Position numbers and translations under genes: made by a program
In this document: positions 27,173 to 35,761 of the stretch, piece after piece
Layout: each line of letters starts with the position of its first letter
Position numbering within the stretch: position 1 is the first letter of the stretch
The notes under the pieces: model-generated
Seen by the model: only the letters and a program-made list of their open reading frames with translations
The model's database searches: none
Told to the model about the DNA's origin: nothing
Assembly (NCBI GenBank): GCA_910586315.1
Contig: CAJUIP010000008.1
Span: forward strand, 1-64,000
DNA length: 64,000 bases
Source of the DNA: an uncultured Lachnospiraceae bacterium
GTDB taxonomy: Bacteria; Bacillota; Clostridia; Lachnospirales; Lachnospiraceae
Reading direction: 5' to 3'

Positions 27173-27646
27173 ATGAAGGTGACATTATATACAGACGGCG
27201 CGGCCCGCGGAAATCCTGACGGGCCGGGCGGCTACGGAGCAGTGCTCCAGTATGTGGACCAAAAGGGCGTGCTCCATGAAAAGGAGCTTTCCGCCGGATA
27301 TGTGAAAACGACCAATAACCGGATGGAACTGATGGCGGCGATTGCGGGACTGGAGGCATTAACACGCCCCTGCGAGGTGGAGCTTTATTCGGATTCCAGA
27401 TATCTGGTGGACGCGTTTAACCAGAAATGGATTGAAAGCTGGGTGAAAAATAAATGGAAGCGGCCAAAGAGCGGCCAGGTGAAAAACGTGGATCTCTGGG
27501 AGCGGCTTTTGAAGGCCATGGAGCCCCACCAGGTGAGCTTTTACTGGGTACGGGGCCATGACGGTCATCCGGAAAACGAGCGCTGCGACAGACTTGCCAC
27601 AGGAGCGGCCGACGGGACAGGCCTCCTTACGGACCCGGGGGTATAG
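27173..27646 (+). CDS. rnhA: Ribonuclease HI
   Basis: This is a 157-aa enzyme cutting RNA in RNA:DNA hybrids. The acidic residues are in LYTDGAARGNPGG-like LYTDGAARGNPDGPGGYG, NNRMELMAA and LYSDSRYLVDA, with the later WVRGHDGHPENERCDRLA. The ATG at 27173 begins the conserved fold; an open frame to 27086 reads through GC-rich non-conserved sequence. GAAAGGA lies upstream with slightly long spacing. Two copies of GGCGGGCAGTAAC at about 27006 and 27048 precede it. Confidence 0.95.
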   Translation: MKVTLYTDGAARGNPDGPGGYGAVLQYVDQKGVLHEKELSAGYVKTTNNRMELMAAIAGLEALTRPCEVELYSDSRYLVDAFNQKWIESWVKNKWKRPKSGQVKNVDLWERLLKAMEPHQVSFYWVRGHDGHPENERCDRLATGAADGTGLLTDPGV

Positions 27647-27706
27647 TATTCGCGCATGCAGGCACCACCATGAATGAAAGGGGGTTCCTATGAGCCTCCG
27701 GCGGAT

Positions 27707-27779
27707 GTGCAGAAAACGGGAGTGGAAGATGTCACTTCGTGACCCCGTTTTCGCACAGTTCAGCGTTCCGGCGCTGAAC
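27707..27779 (+). ncRNA. Structured motif copy 2: GGAAGAT-bulge hairpin plus second hairpin
   Basis: The outer stem is GAAAACGGG (27712-27720)/CCCGTTTTC (27744-27752), extended by GTGC/GCAC. A 10-nt one-sided bulge AGTGGAAGAT (27721-27730) and the inner stem GTCAC-TTC-GTGAC (27731-27743) follow. A second perfect hairpin GTTCAGCG/CGCTGAAC (27758-27779) is followed by TTTCAT. Both stems differ from copy 1 (4063-4131) while the bulge length and its GGAAGAT end are the same. It lies in the 246-bp gap after rnhA. Confidence 0.5.
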
Positions 27780-27892
27780 TTTCATAGTAAAATTTACGAT
27801 AATCTTACAAAATATTACTTATTTCATTTTTTGATTCACAAGCAGTTTCGTTTGTGTTATGTTTAGATTACTAGAATATGGAGTAGTGATAC

Positions 27893-28699
27893 ATGAGCAG
27901 ACGAACAGGCATGTGGATAACGATGCTGTGCATTCTGGCGGCAGGCATGGGTATTACAAAAATAAATAGTGATTTTGTATCCGCCAATATGGCTGAGATT
28001 GCGGTTGCCGGGGAGGATAATTCTTTGTCGGGAGGCCGTAGTGCGGCAAAGTCTGTGTCAGAGCCGGCCGCGGCGGAGCAGTTTTCCTATGATGAGGGAA
28101 TTGCCGCCAAGGGGGCGGAGGCTGAGACAAATAATTATGAAGAAGACATGGAGGCCGCCGCCGTGGAGGCAGAGGTGGATATGGCTGCCGCAGAAGGGAG
28201 CGGGGATACGGCCGGCGCAAAATCTGTTCTGGAGGAGGCGCCGGAGACTGTGAAATCTCCGCTGGATCCGGAAGTAAGAGAGGAAAAATATGCGGAGGAT
28301 ACGGAGATATCCATCACATATGCGTCCGCTGATATTTCTGAACGTCTGGCCCAGGCGGAATCGCAGGCCTCCCGGTGCCAGGAATCCGTTGTGGAGTCCA
28401 ATCTGGCTTCCGCTTATGCGTCAGCGAAACAGGAATATGCCCTCTGGGACAGGGAGCGGAACCTGATTTATAATGCCGTCGCAAGCCGCATGTCGCAGAA
28501 AGAAGCGGACACTTTAAAACTTTCCGAACTGGAATGGATGAAGGAACGGGATATGGCCGCCGATAAAACTATCCGTTCTGCCGCGAACCAGAACCAGAAT
28601 CTGGATTATGTAAAGGTGATGGCAAGATATACCAGGGAACGCTGTTATGAACTTTATGAAGAGTATTCTGATGTCCTGGACCGGGAGTCGGAGCCCTGA
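27893..28699 (+). CDS. Secreted or membrane-anchored DUF1311 (LprI-like) protein
   Basis: This is a 268-aa protein. Residues 1-30 are a signal/anchor (MWITMLCILAAGMGITKI). Residues about 30-135 are a low-complexity Ala/Glu-rich linker. Residues about 165-262 match the DUF1311/lysozyme-inhibitor-LprI pattern: YASAKQEYALWDRERNLIYN, LSELEWMKERDMAAD and ARYTRERCYELYEEY. Proteins with this domain act outside the membrane, and some inhibit lysozyme. The inhibitor role here is only a possibility. The start has no strong ribosome binding site. Confidence 0.68.
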   Translation: MSRRTGMWITMLCILAAGMGITKINSDFVSANMAEIAVAGEDNSLSGGRSAAKSVSEPAAAEQFSYDEGIAAKGAEAETNNYEEDMEAAAVEAEVDMAAAEGSGDTAGAKSVLEEAPETVKSPLDPEVREEKYAEDTEISITYASADISERLAQAESQASRCQESVVESNLASAYASAKQEYALWDRERNLIYNAVASRMSQKEADTLKLSELEWMKERDMAADKTIRSAANQNQNLDYVKVMARYTRERCYELYEEYSDVLDRESEP

Positions 28700-28864
28700 A
28701 GGTCTGCGCCTTTCATGACGAAATTCGAAGCTGTTGTAAGGGAAAAAGCAGGGGCAGCGGCACAGATATCATGGCGGCAGAGGGTCAAAAGCTCTGCCGC
28801 TTGCTTTTTGTGCATGAAGCACTTGACAAATTACTTCATAAATATTATTTATCAAGGAGGAAAA

Positions 28865-28993
28865 TTATGTCAACAGATAGTCGGTAGTCACGCCGTAAAA
28901 CTTCGCCAGCTTAATAAGGGTATAGTGGCTGATGTCTTTGAAATTTTCCAATCTGTTTGATAAACTGGGAGTTATAGCTGTTTGATATAATTT
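28865..28993 (-). pseudogene. XRE-family HTH regulator remnant (C-terminal fragment)
   Basis: The minus strand encodes 42 codons ending in a stop at 28865-28867. They read as the second half of an XRE helix-turn-helix domain: PSLSNRLENFKDIS, then TLIKLAKFYGVTTDYLLT. A stop codon lies immediately upstream and the N-terminal helices are missing, so the gene is truncated. It was probably part of an older accessory insertion. It is too short to be found by ordinary length cut-offs. Confidence 0.7.
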
Positions 28994-29505
28994 TTACGTG
29001 TACCAGTATACGGATAATGAAACAATTTGAACACTTGTTCATACCCATGTTTTACATAGAAGCCTGGGGCTTAATGTATCCACAAATACATATTTTGCTC
29101 CATGCTTTTCCTCTTCAATTTTGATTTATATATAACTATAGCATAGTTTTCATAATTCCAAAAGCAGAATATTTGTTACCATTCGCGAGGCGTGGAAAAA
29201 CAGATAAAAACAGGTGTCAAGCTTGCTTGTAAGATGGATTTTATCCGTTTTTCCATATCCGGGTGGACGCCCGATGCTTCTGGTTCGCCTCCAACGGGCA
29301 AGAAGATACCCCCTCCCGTGAACGGTAACAATATTTATTTTTGCATGACAAACGCAAAATGGATGCGGTTGAAATTCCTGTCAGAATATGGTAATATCTC
29401 TTTGGGACTACCAGGATGGTAGGCGGTTAGCCCTCCTTGGAGGGACTGTGACCCTCCGTTTACATAGAAACCTGAAAAGGAATCTGAGAAAGGAGGGCTG
29501 AGTGG

Positions 29506-29610
29506 ATGTTGACGATTGAAGGATTGATAGCAGTGGTCAGCCTTGTGCTGACAGCGTTTGGTCTCGGATATGCCATCGGAAGCAAGGATAATCATAAAAC
29601 ACAGAAATAG
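29506..29610 (+). CDS. 34-aa hydrophobic peptide, candidate type I (holin-like) toxin
   Basis: The product has an N-terminal segment beginning MLTIEGLIAVVSLVLTAFG, a single membrane span of about 20 residues, and a polar basic tail GSKDNHKTQK. Size and plan match small toxins of type I toxin-antitoxin systems (TxpA/Hol-Tox-like). AGGAGGG (29491-29497) lies 8 nt before the ATG. Two upstream CCCTCC runs (29431-29436 and 29452-29457) could mask that site. A strong terminator follows at 29685. It could instead be a simple regulatory membrane peptide. No antisense RNA can be proved from sequence. Confidence 0.55.
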   Translation: MLTIEGLIAVVSLVLTAFGLGYAIGSKDNHKTQK

Positions 29611-29684
29611 CCGCCCCGGTCTGGAAAACTGAGCGGCCTTTCTGGCTTAACATATTTTGGGCTAACCGTCTATCGGTAGCTCCC

Positions 29685-29716
29685 GGGGGCGTCTGTTACC
29701 AACAGGCCCCCCTCTT
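29685..29716 (+). terminator. Terminator after the small-peptide gene
   Basis: GGGGGC (29685-29690) pairs with GCCCCC (29706-29711), and CTGTT (29693-29697) pairs with AACAG (29701-29705). TCTTTA follows. A weaker hairpin, GCCGC/GCGGC then CTTT, lies closer to the gene at about 29611-29640. Confidence 0.65.
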
Positions 29717-29899
29717 TATCTAGAGGATAGCATAATCTGCGAAAAAGTTCAAGGATTTTCTCATGCGTTTGTCGTGTTAGTTACTGTTCATTCGATATGG
29801 AAAAACGGAGAAAAGCAGTCTTACAAGCGAGCTTGACGCCTGCTTTTCTCCGTTTTTCCCCGCCCTGTGAACTGTAATATAAAATCTTTTCATTTCCTC

Positions 29900-29928
29900 T
29901 TGAATATTTTAAGATTTCCGCTTATGAT
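29900..29928 (+). promoter_or_regulatory. Promoter of the small membrane protein and alaS
   Basis: TTGAAT (29900-29905), 17-bp spacer, TATGAT (29923-29928). The next gene starts at 30014. No T-box leader is seen before alaS. Confidence 0.5.
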
Positions 29929-30013
29929 AGAAACGGTATTTATGCATCATTTTGACATGAATAAAAAGCTATGGGCGTCGAAAGGAATAAGACGGCCGGA
30001 AAAGGAGGAGTTT

Positions 30014-30133
30014 ATGTCCGCATTTTTCGCTACATTTATAGAAACCGTAATTAAGGCAGCGATCCTCTGTGCGTTCGCGTTCGCAGGCCTTGTCTGCGGT
30101 AAAAAATTTAAAGACAAAAGAAATAAACAGTAA
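30014..30133 (+). CDS. 39-aa single-span membrane protein upstream of alaS
   Basis: The product starts MSAFFATFIETVIKAAIL and continues with AFAFAGLVCGKKF, one membrane span, then a basic tail KDKRNKQ. AAAAGGAGGAG (about 29999-30009) sits well before the ATG. It ends 17 bp before alaS, so the two are probably co-transcribed. I recall similar tiny membrane proteins in front of alaS in related genomes but know no function. Confidence 0.7.
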   Translation: MSAFFATFIETVIKAAILCAFAFAGLVCGKKFKDKRNKQ

Positions 30134-30150
30134 CCAGGAGGCAGAAAACC

Positions 30151-32793
30151 ATGCAGAAATATGGTGTGAACGAACTGAGGAAAATGTTCCTTGAGTTTTT
30201 CGAGAGCAAGGGACATCTGGCGATGAAGAGCTTTTCCCTTGTTCCTCACAATGACAACAGCTTACTTTTAATCAATTCCGGTATGGCTCCTTTAAAGCCT
30301 TACTTTACCGGGCAGGAGATTCCGCCCAGGCGCAGAGTCTGCACTTGTCAGAAGTGCATCCGTACCGGCGATATTGAGAATATCGGTAAGACGGCCCGCC
30401 ACGGCACCTTTTTTGAGATGCTGGGAAATTTTTCTTTCGGAGATTATTTTAAGACAGAGGCCATTCACTGGTCCTGGGAATTTTTAACAGAAGTCGTTTG
30501 CCTGGAGGCAAGTCGTCTGTATCCGTCCATTTATTTAGATGATGAAGAGGCGTTTAAGATCTGGAATGAAGAGATTGGAATTCCGGCTGACCGTATTTTC
30601 CGTTTCGGCAGAGAGGATAACTTCTGGGAGCACGGCGCAGGTCCCTGCGGGCCCTGTTCCGAAATCTATTATGACCGCGGAGAAAAATATGGCTGCGGGA
30701 AGCCGGGCTGTACGGTAGGCTGTGAGTGCGACCGTTACATCGAGGTATGGAATAACGTGTTCTCCCAGTTCAATAATGATGGACATGGGAATTATACCGA
30801 TCTGGTGCAGAAAAACATTGATACCGGTATGGGTCTGGAGCGTCTGGCGGTTGTGGTGCAGGATGTGGATTCCCTGTTCACCATCGACACAAACAAAGCC
30901 CTCCTTGACCGGGTGTGCGCCCTTGCGGGAAAGGAATACCAGAAGGACCATGATACGGACGTTTCCCTTCGTATTGTGACAGACCATATTAAATCCTGTA
31001 CCTTCATGATTTCCGACGGAATCATGCCGTCCAACGAGGGCCGCGGGTATGTGCTGCGCCGCCTTTTAAGACGCGCCGCACGCCATGGCAGGAAGTTAGG
31101 CATGGAAGGAAAATTCCTTGCCAACCTCTCCGATACGGTGATTGCGCTGTCAAAGGACGGATATCCGGAGCTGGAAGAAAAGAAAGTGATGATTTTTAAG
31201 GTTCTCACGGAGGAAGAGGATAAGTTCAATAAGACCATAGATCAGGGGCTTGCCATCCTTTCCGACATGGAAGAGGAAATGAAGAAGAACGGCGCCTCTG
31301 TGCTTCCCGGTTCCGATGCTTTTAAACTTTATGATACGTATGGATTCCCGCTGGATTTAACCAGGGAAATTCTGGAGGAGAAAAATTTCCGGGTGGACGA
31401 GGACGGCTTTGCCGCCTGCATGAAGGAACAGAAGGAAAAGGCCAGAAAGGCCAGAAAGACCACGAATTACATGGGCGCCGACGTGACCGTTTACCAGTCC
31501 ATCGATCCTTCGGTCACTTCTGAATTTGTGGGCTATGACAGACTTGTCCATGATTCTAAGATTACAGTCCTGACCACGGAAGACGAGATTGTGGAAGCGT
31601 TAACCGATGGTCAGAGAGGAACCATTCTTGTGGAGGAAACTCCGTTTTATGCCACCATGGGCGGCCAGCAGGCCGATATCGGCCGGATTGTATCGGAGAA
31701 CGGAACTTTTATTGTGGAAGACACCATTAAGCTTCAGGGAGGCAAAGTGGGCCATGCGGGCGTGATGACAAGCGGTATGTTTCAGGTGGGCGAGACGGTT
31801 ACCTTAAAGGTAGATGAAGAAAACCGCGCCCTGACCGCCAGAAACCACAGCGCAACTCATCTTCTTCATAAAGCCCTCCGCACCGTGTTAGGTGAGCATG
31901 TGGAGCAGGCCGGCTCCCTTGTGACATGCGACAGGCTGCGTTTTGACTTTACCCATTTCTCCGCCATGACTCCGGAAGAGATCAGGCAGGTGGAGGAGAT
32001 TGTAAATAAGGAAATCCGCGCGGGTCTTGAGGTTCATACAGATATTATGAGTCTGGAGGAGGCCAAAAAGACCGGGGCCATGGCTTTGTTTGGCGAAAAG
32101 TACGGAGACACCGTCCGCGTGGTAAAGATGGGGGATTTCTCCACAGAGCTCTGCGGCGGAACCCATGTGGACAATACTGCGTCCATCAGCTCCTTTAAGA
32201 TTCTCTCGGAAGCGGGAATCGCCGCCGGAGTGCGGCGCATTGAGGCTTTGACCTCTGATGGCCTTTTAAGTCATTATGAGGCGGTGGAGACGGAGCTTTC
32301 CGAAGCGGCGGCTGCTGCCAAGACGACGCCAAACGCTCTGACCGCTAAAATCGAGGCTATGATGGAAGAAATCAAGGCGCTTCATTCTGAAAACGAAAAG
32401 CTCAAAAGCAAGCTGGCCAAGGAAGCCATGGGCGACGTTCTGGACCAGGCAAAAGAGGTGAAGGGCGTCAAGGTTCTGGCAGTGAGAGCCGACGGCGTGG
32501 ATATGAACGGCTTAAGAAATTTGGGCGATCAGCTTAAGGAAAAGATTGGGGAAGGCGTTATTGTAATCGCTTCTGTGTTGGACGGCAAGGTGAACCTGAT
32601 GGCCACAGCAACCGACGGCGCCCAAAGGCGCGGTGCCCATGCGGGAAATCTTATCAAGGCCATTGCGGGCTTGGTGGGAGGAGGCGGCGGCGGCCGTCCG
32701 AACATGGCTCAGGCCGGAGGCAAAAATCCGGAAGGCGTGGTTTTGGCCCTTGAAAAAGTGACGGATGTCGTTTCAGAGCAGATTAAGGAATAA
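30151..32793 (+). CDS. alaS: Alanine-tRNA ligase
   Basis: This is an 880-aa class II synthetase charging tRNA-Ala. The N-terminus begins with the catalytic domain (RKMFLEFFESKGH, SLVPHNDNSLLLINSGMAPLK, ENIGKTARHGTFFEMLGNFSFGDYFK). The editing domain has HSATHLLHKAL and CGGTHVDNT, holding the zinc-type His and Cys residues. The C-terminal domain ends in a Gly-rich segment (GLVGGGGGGRPNMAQAGGK) and DHHA1-like sequence. CAGGAGG precedes the ATG. Full length. Confidence 0.98.
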   Translation: MQKYGVNELRKMFLEFFESKGHLAMKSFSLVPHNDNSLLLINSGMAPLKPYFTGQEIPPRRRVCTCQKCIRTGDIENIGKTARHGTFFEMLGNFSFGDYFKTEAIHWSWEFLTEVVCLEASRLYPSIYLDDEEAFKIWNEEIGIPADRIFRFGREDNFWEHGAGPCGPCSEIYYDRGEKYGCGKPGCTVGCECDRYIEVWNNVFSQFNNDGHGNYTDLVQKNIDTGMGLERLAVVVQDVDSLFTIDTNKALLDRVCALAGKEYQKDHDTDVSLRIVTDHIKSCTFMISDGIMPSNEGRGYVLRRLLRRAARHGRKLGMEGKFLANLSDTVIALSKDGYPELEEKKVMIFKVLTEEEDKFNKTIDQGLAILSDMEEEMKKNGASVLPGSDAFKLYDTYGFPLDLTREILEEKNFRVDEDGFAACMKEQKEKARKARKTTNYMGADVTVYQSIDPSVTSEFVGYDRLVHDSKITVLTTEDEIVEALTDGQRGTILVEETPFYATMGGQQADIGRIVSENGTFIVEDTIKLQGGKVGHAGVMTSGMFQVGETVTLKVDEENRALTARNHSATHLLHKALRTVLGEHVEQAGSLVTCDRLRFDFTHFSAMTPEEIRQVEEIVNKEIRAGLEVHTDIMSLEEAKKTGAMALFGEKYGDTVRVVKMGDFSTELCGGTHVDNTASISSFKILSEAGIAAGVRRIEALTSDGLLSHYEAVETELSEAAAAAKTTPNALTAKIEAMMEEIKALHSENEKLKSKLAKEAMGDVLDQAKEVKGVKVLAVRADGVDMNGLRNLGDQLKEKIGEGVIVIASVLDGKVNLMATATDGAQRRGAHAGNLIKAIAGLVGGGGGGRPNMAQAGGKNPEGVVLALEKVTDVVSEQIKE

Positions 32794-32818
32794 TTTTTAA
32801 AGAATTTCAAAAAATATG

Positions 32819-32846
32819 TTGACGAATGTGTAATTTATGATATAAT
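32819..32846 (+). promoter_or_regulatory. Promoter of rpsU
   Basis: TTGACG (32819-32824), 16-bp spacer, TATAAT (32841-32846), about 77 bp before the rpsU start. Confidence 0.65.
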
Positions 32847-32922
32847 CATACCAGTGCTAAAAAATACCCAAACAGTTGTATTATGCACAATTACACAACT
32901 GGAGGGAGGTTAGGTGTGAGCT

Positions 32923-33099
32923 ATGTCAAACGTAATCGTTAAAGATAACGAGAGTCTGGACAGCGCTTTACGCAGATTCAAAAGAAACTGTGCGAAGGCT
33001 GGTATTCAGCAGGAAATTCGTAAAAGAGAGCATTACGAAAAGCCCAGCGTAAGACGTAAAAAGAAGTCTGAGGCCGCAAGAAAGCGTAAATACAATTAA
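32923..33099 (+). CDS. rpsU: 30S ribosomal protein S21
   Basis: This is a 58-aa basic protein of the small subunit: VIVKDNESLDSALRRFKR at the N-terminus and a Lys/Arg-rich end (RRKKKSEAARKRK). GGAGGGAGG (from 32901) lies upstream. It has its own promoter and terminator, so it is a single-gene unit. In Firmicutes rpsU often lies near yqfC/phoH-type genes, as here. Confidence 0.97.
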   Translation: MSNVIVKDNESLDSALRRFKRNCAKAGIQQEIRKREHYEKPSVRRKKKSEAARKRKYN

Positions 33100-33113
33100 T
33101 GAAACGCGTCGTT

Positions 33114-33150
33114 AAGAAGATATTCCTTTTTGGGATATCTTCTTTTTTTG
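33114..33150 (+). terminator. rpsU terminator
   Basis: AAGAAGATATTCC (33114-33126) pairs with GGATATCTTCTT (33133-33144) with one bulged base. A T run follows. Confidence 0.85.
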
Positions 33151-33201
33151 CGTTTCTTTGCATACATTAACATGAATCCACGAGAAAGCGGGAGCCTGAT
33201 C

Positions 33202-33474
33202 TTGAAGAAGAAAACCTATGACGGGGACGCGCTGGCGGAGTCCTTAAGGCTGCCCCGGGACGCGGTATTGGGGGAAACTTTATTGACAGCAATCGGAAAG
33301 AACACCCTGCGCGTGGAAAACTACAGAAGTATTCTGATTTATTCTGACACGTCCATAAAGCTGCAGGCGAAGCGGTATAAGCTTTCTGTCTTTGGAAGAA
33401 ACTTAAAGATCCGATATTATGACAAGGACGAAATGGAGATTGTGGGGCAGATTCAGGATGTGAAATTTGAGTAA
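33202..33474 (+). CDS. yqfC: Sporulation protein YqfC
   Basis: This is a 90-aa YabP/YqfC-family protein required in the mother cell during sporulation. The conserved part is LRLPRDAVLGE and ENYRSILIYSDTSIKL. TTG at 33202 is chosen because GCGGGAG lies 7-8 nt before it and the length fits the family of about 93 aa. An ATG at 33172 lacks a ribosome binding site, and earlier codons lie in the rpsU terminator. It is followed by yqfD. Confidence 0.82.
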   Translation: MKKKTYDGDALAESLRLPRDAVLGETLLTAIGKNTLRVENYRSILIYSDTSIKLQAKRYKLSVFGRNLKIRYYDKDEMEIVGQIQDVKFE

Positions 33475-33519
33475 ACTCTGCAGAGCCGAATTCTTTTACA
33501 TAGAAAAGGGGATGGAAAT

Positions 33520-34755
33520 TTGAAGGCATGGAAGCGGTTCTTTTTTTCCGGCGGAGTGAAGGCGGAAATCACCGGTCATGACAAGGAGCGTTTTTTTAAT
33601 ATAGCTGCCCAGAGGGAATTTAAAATTCTGGAAATATCGAAAGACGGGGAAGGAAAGGTGTCCTTCTGGACCACGGCAGAAGATTATAAACGGATGAAGC
33701 CGCTGGTGAAAAAAGCGGGAGTCAGGCTTTTTCTGCGGGAAAAATACGGACTTCCCTTTTTTCTGCACAGGAATCGGAAACGGAAGCTTCTGGCCGCCGG
33801 AGTCATAACCTTTTTTCTTATGCTCTACTGCCTTTCTTTTTTTATCTGGGACATATCTTTTGAGGGGAATCTGAGATTTACCGATGAGATGCTTTTACAT
33901 TTCATGGAAACTCTGCCGGTGGTCTGCGGCATGAAAAAGTCGGAGATTTCCTGTGAAGCCCTGGAGGGGGAAATACGGAACCAGTTTACGGAAATCACCT
34001 GGGTCTCGGCGGAGATCCGGGGGACCAGACTTATCATCCATGTAAAGGAAAACGAGGCTCTTCTGGCGCCCGTTAAGGCCCCTGAAACGCCCTGTGACCT
34101 GGCCGCCGGGAAAGACGGCGTAATTACAAGATGCGTGGTGCGGAACGGTTTTCCCGTGGTGAAAGCCGGGGATGAGGTGAAGGCCGGAGATCTTCTGGTG
34201 GATGGTACCATTCCCATCTATGATGATTCAGAAACACTGGTAAATAGTCATGAAATCCATGCAGACGGGGAAATCTATGCAAAAACGGTCCATACCATAC
34301 AAAAACGTCTGCCGCTTAGCTATACGGTAAGGGCCAGGACCGGAAAAAAACGGCACGGAGCTTTTTTTAAGGCATTCGGAAGAACCTTTTATTTTCTGAT
34401 GCCCTCTTATGGGGAAAAGGAATGGGAGTTTATCACAGAAGAGACGCAGCTTAAAATTTTTGAAGACTTTTATCTTCCTGTTTATGGGGGGATCATCACT
34501 GCCTATGAGTACGTCCCCTATGAAAACGCATGGAGCAGAGAGGCGGTTCTTCGCGTTTGTGGGAGCTATGTGGGGGAATATATGGAAAAATTAACAGAAA
34601 AAGGTATACAAATCCTTGGAAATGATGGTAAAATAGAGAAAAGTGAATCCGGGTGGACCATTACGGGAACAGTAACGGTTGTGGAGGACATTGCGAAAGA
34701 AGTTCCGGTCCCGGAAAAACAAGAGGAGAACCAGACTGTAAATGAGCATAATTGA
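33520..34755 (+). CDS. yqfD: Sporulation protein YqfD
   Basis: This is a 411-aa membrane protein of the YqfD family, co-encoded with YqfC and needed for sporulation. One hydrophobic span near 85-110 (LLAAGVITFFLMLYCLSFFIW) precedes a long outer or mother-cell domain. The TTG at 33520 follows AAAGGGGATGG; a nearby ATG at 33512 ends at once. The 3' end overlaps phoH by 14 bp. Confidence 0.9.
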   Translation: MKAWKRFFFSGGVKAEITGHDKERFFNIAAQREFKILEISKDGEGKVSFWTTAEDYKRMKPLVKKAGVRLFLREKYGLPFFLHRNRKRKLLAAGVITFFLMLYCLSFFIWDISFEGNLRFTDEMLLHFMETLPVVCGMKKSEISCEALEGEIRNQFTEITWVSAEIRGTRLIIHVKENEALLAPVKAPETPCDLAAGKDGVITRCVVRNGFPVVKAGDEVKAGDLLVDGTIPIYDDSETLVNSHEIHADGEIYAKTVHTIQKRLPLSYTVRARTGKKRHGAFFKAFGRTFYFLMPSYGEKEWEFITEETQLKIFEDFYLPVYGGIITAYEYVPYENAWSREAVLRVCGSYVGEYMEKLTEKGIQILGNDGKIEKSESGWTITGTVTVVEDIAKEVPVPEKQEENQTVNEHN

Positions 34756-35761
34756 GACCATCGTAGACATTCCCGCAGAGCATGAAAGAAAAGTCTGCGG
34801 CCAGTTTGACAGTTATTTAAAGAAAATCGAACGCACGCTTCATGTATCCATGGTGGCGCGCGACGGGGAAATCAAGATCATCGGCCCAGATCATGCCGTG
34901 AAAAAAGCCAAAAGCGTATTTTCAACGCTGATTGAGCTTTCGAAACGGGGGGAGGAGATCGGAGAACAAAATGTGGACTATGCCCTGGCCCTTTCCTTTG
35001 AGGGGAAGGACGAGGAGCTTTTGGAGATCGACAAAGACATCATCTGCCACACGATAAACGGAAAGCCGGTGAAGCCCAAAACCCTGGGACAGAAGACATA
35101 TATTGACCTGATTCGGAAAAAAATGATCGTATTCGGAGTGGGGCCTGCAGGGACGGGAAAGACGTACCTTGGCATGTCCATGGCAATTCAGGCTTTTAAG
35201 AACGGGGAGGTGAACCGGATCATTCTCACCCGGCCTGCCATTGAGGCAGGAGAAAAGCTGGGATTCCTTCCAGGGGATCTTCAAAGCAAAATCGATCCGT
35301 ATCTGCGCCCTCTTTATGATGCCCTCTATCAGATTATGGGAGCGGAAAGTTATCTTCACAATTCCGAAAAAGGACTGATCGAGGTGGCGCCGTTAGCTTA
35401 TATGAGAGGACGGACTCTGGACAATGCCTTCATCATCCTGGACGAGGCACAGAATACCACCCAGGCTCAGATGAAGATGTTTTTAACAAGAATCGGCTTT
35501 GGTTCCAAGGTGATCATTACCGGGGACCAGTCCCAGAAGGACCTGCCCTATGGGACGGTGTCCGGCCTGGATACGGCCCTTAAGATTTTAAAGGGAATTG
35601 ACGATATCGGCATCTGTTATTTTTCCAGTGACGATGTGGTGCGCCATCCGCTGGTGCAGAAGATCGTTAAGGCATATGATGATTACGAGGCGCGCGCCAA
35701 AGGGATAAAAAAGACGGACAGGCCGGCCGGGAAGGATAAAAAGCATGACAATTACCATTGA
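34742..35761 (+). CDS. phoH: PhoH-family ATPase
   Basis: This is a 339-aa cytosolic ATPase. The N-terminal KH-like segment (about 25-60) is followed by the P-loop GPAGTGKTYLGMSMA, Walker B FIILDEAQNTT and ITGDQSQKDLP. It is thought to act in RNA metabolism. It overlaps yqfD and ybeY at its two ends, so it is inside a tight operon. The phoH-ybeY order is classical. Confidence 0.96.
   Translation: MSIIETIVDIPAEHERKVCGQFDSYLKKIERTLHVSMVARDGEIKIIGPDHAVKKAKSVFSTLIELSKRGEEIGEQNVDYALALSFEGKDEELLEIDKDIICHTINGKPVKPKTLGQKTYIDLIRKKMIVFGVGPAGTGKTYLGMSMAIQAFKNGEVNRIILTRPAIEAGEKLGFLPGDLQSKIDPYLRPLYDALYQIMGAESYLHNSEKGLIEVAPLAYMRGRTLDNAFIILDEAQNTTQAQMKMFLTRIGFGSKVIITGDQSQKDLPYGTVSGLDTALKILKGIDDIGICYFSSDDVVRHPLVQKIVKAYDDYEARAKGIKKTDRPAGKDKKHDNYH

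Larger units (their letters stand above)
29194..29859. mobile_element. 666-bp nested inverted-repeat element carrying a small membrane-peptide gene
   Basis: The ends are inverted copies of each other, and each is itself a hairpin. The left end is 29194-29254. The right end is 29799-29859, with perfect 20-bp arms around a 21-nt loop; the two loops are reverse complements (TCTTACAAGC-type). Further in, GTGAACGGTAAC (29318) faces GTTACTGTTCAT (29780), CATGACAAACGCA (29344) faces TGCGTTTGTCGTG (29764), and GGTAGGCGGTTAGCCC (29418) faces GGGCTAACCGTCTATC (29659). No transposase is present. It may be a non-autonomous element or a type I toxin locus with long-range RNA pairing. Confidence 0.55.

Noticed and set aside
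29863..30150. T-box leader for alaS
   Set aside because: No specifier stem, no T-box consensus and no antiterminator; a small gene occupies most of the space.
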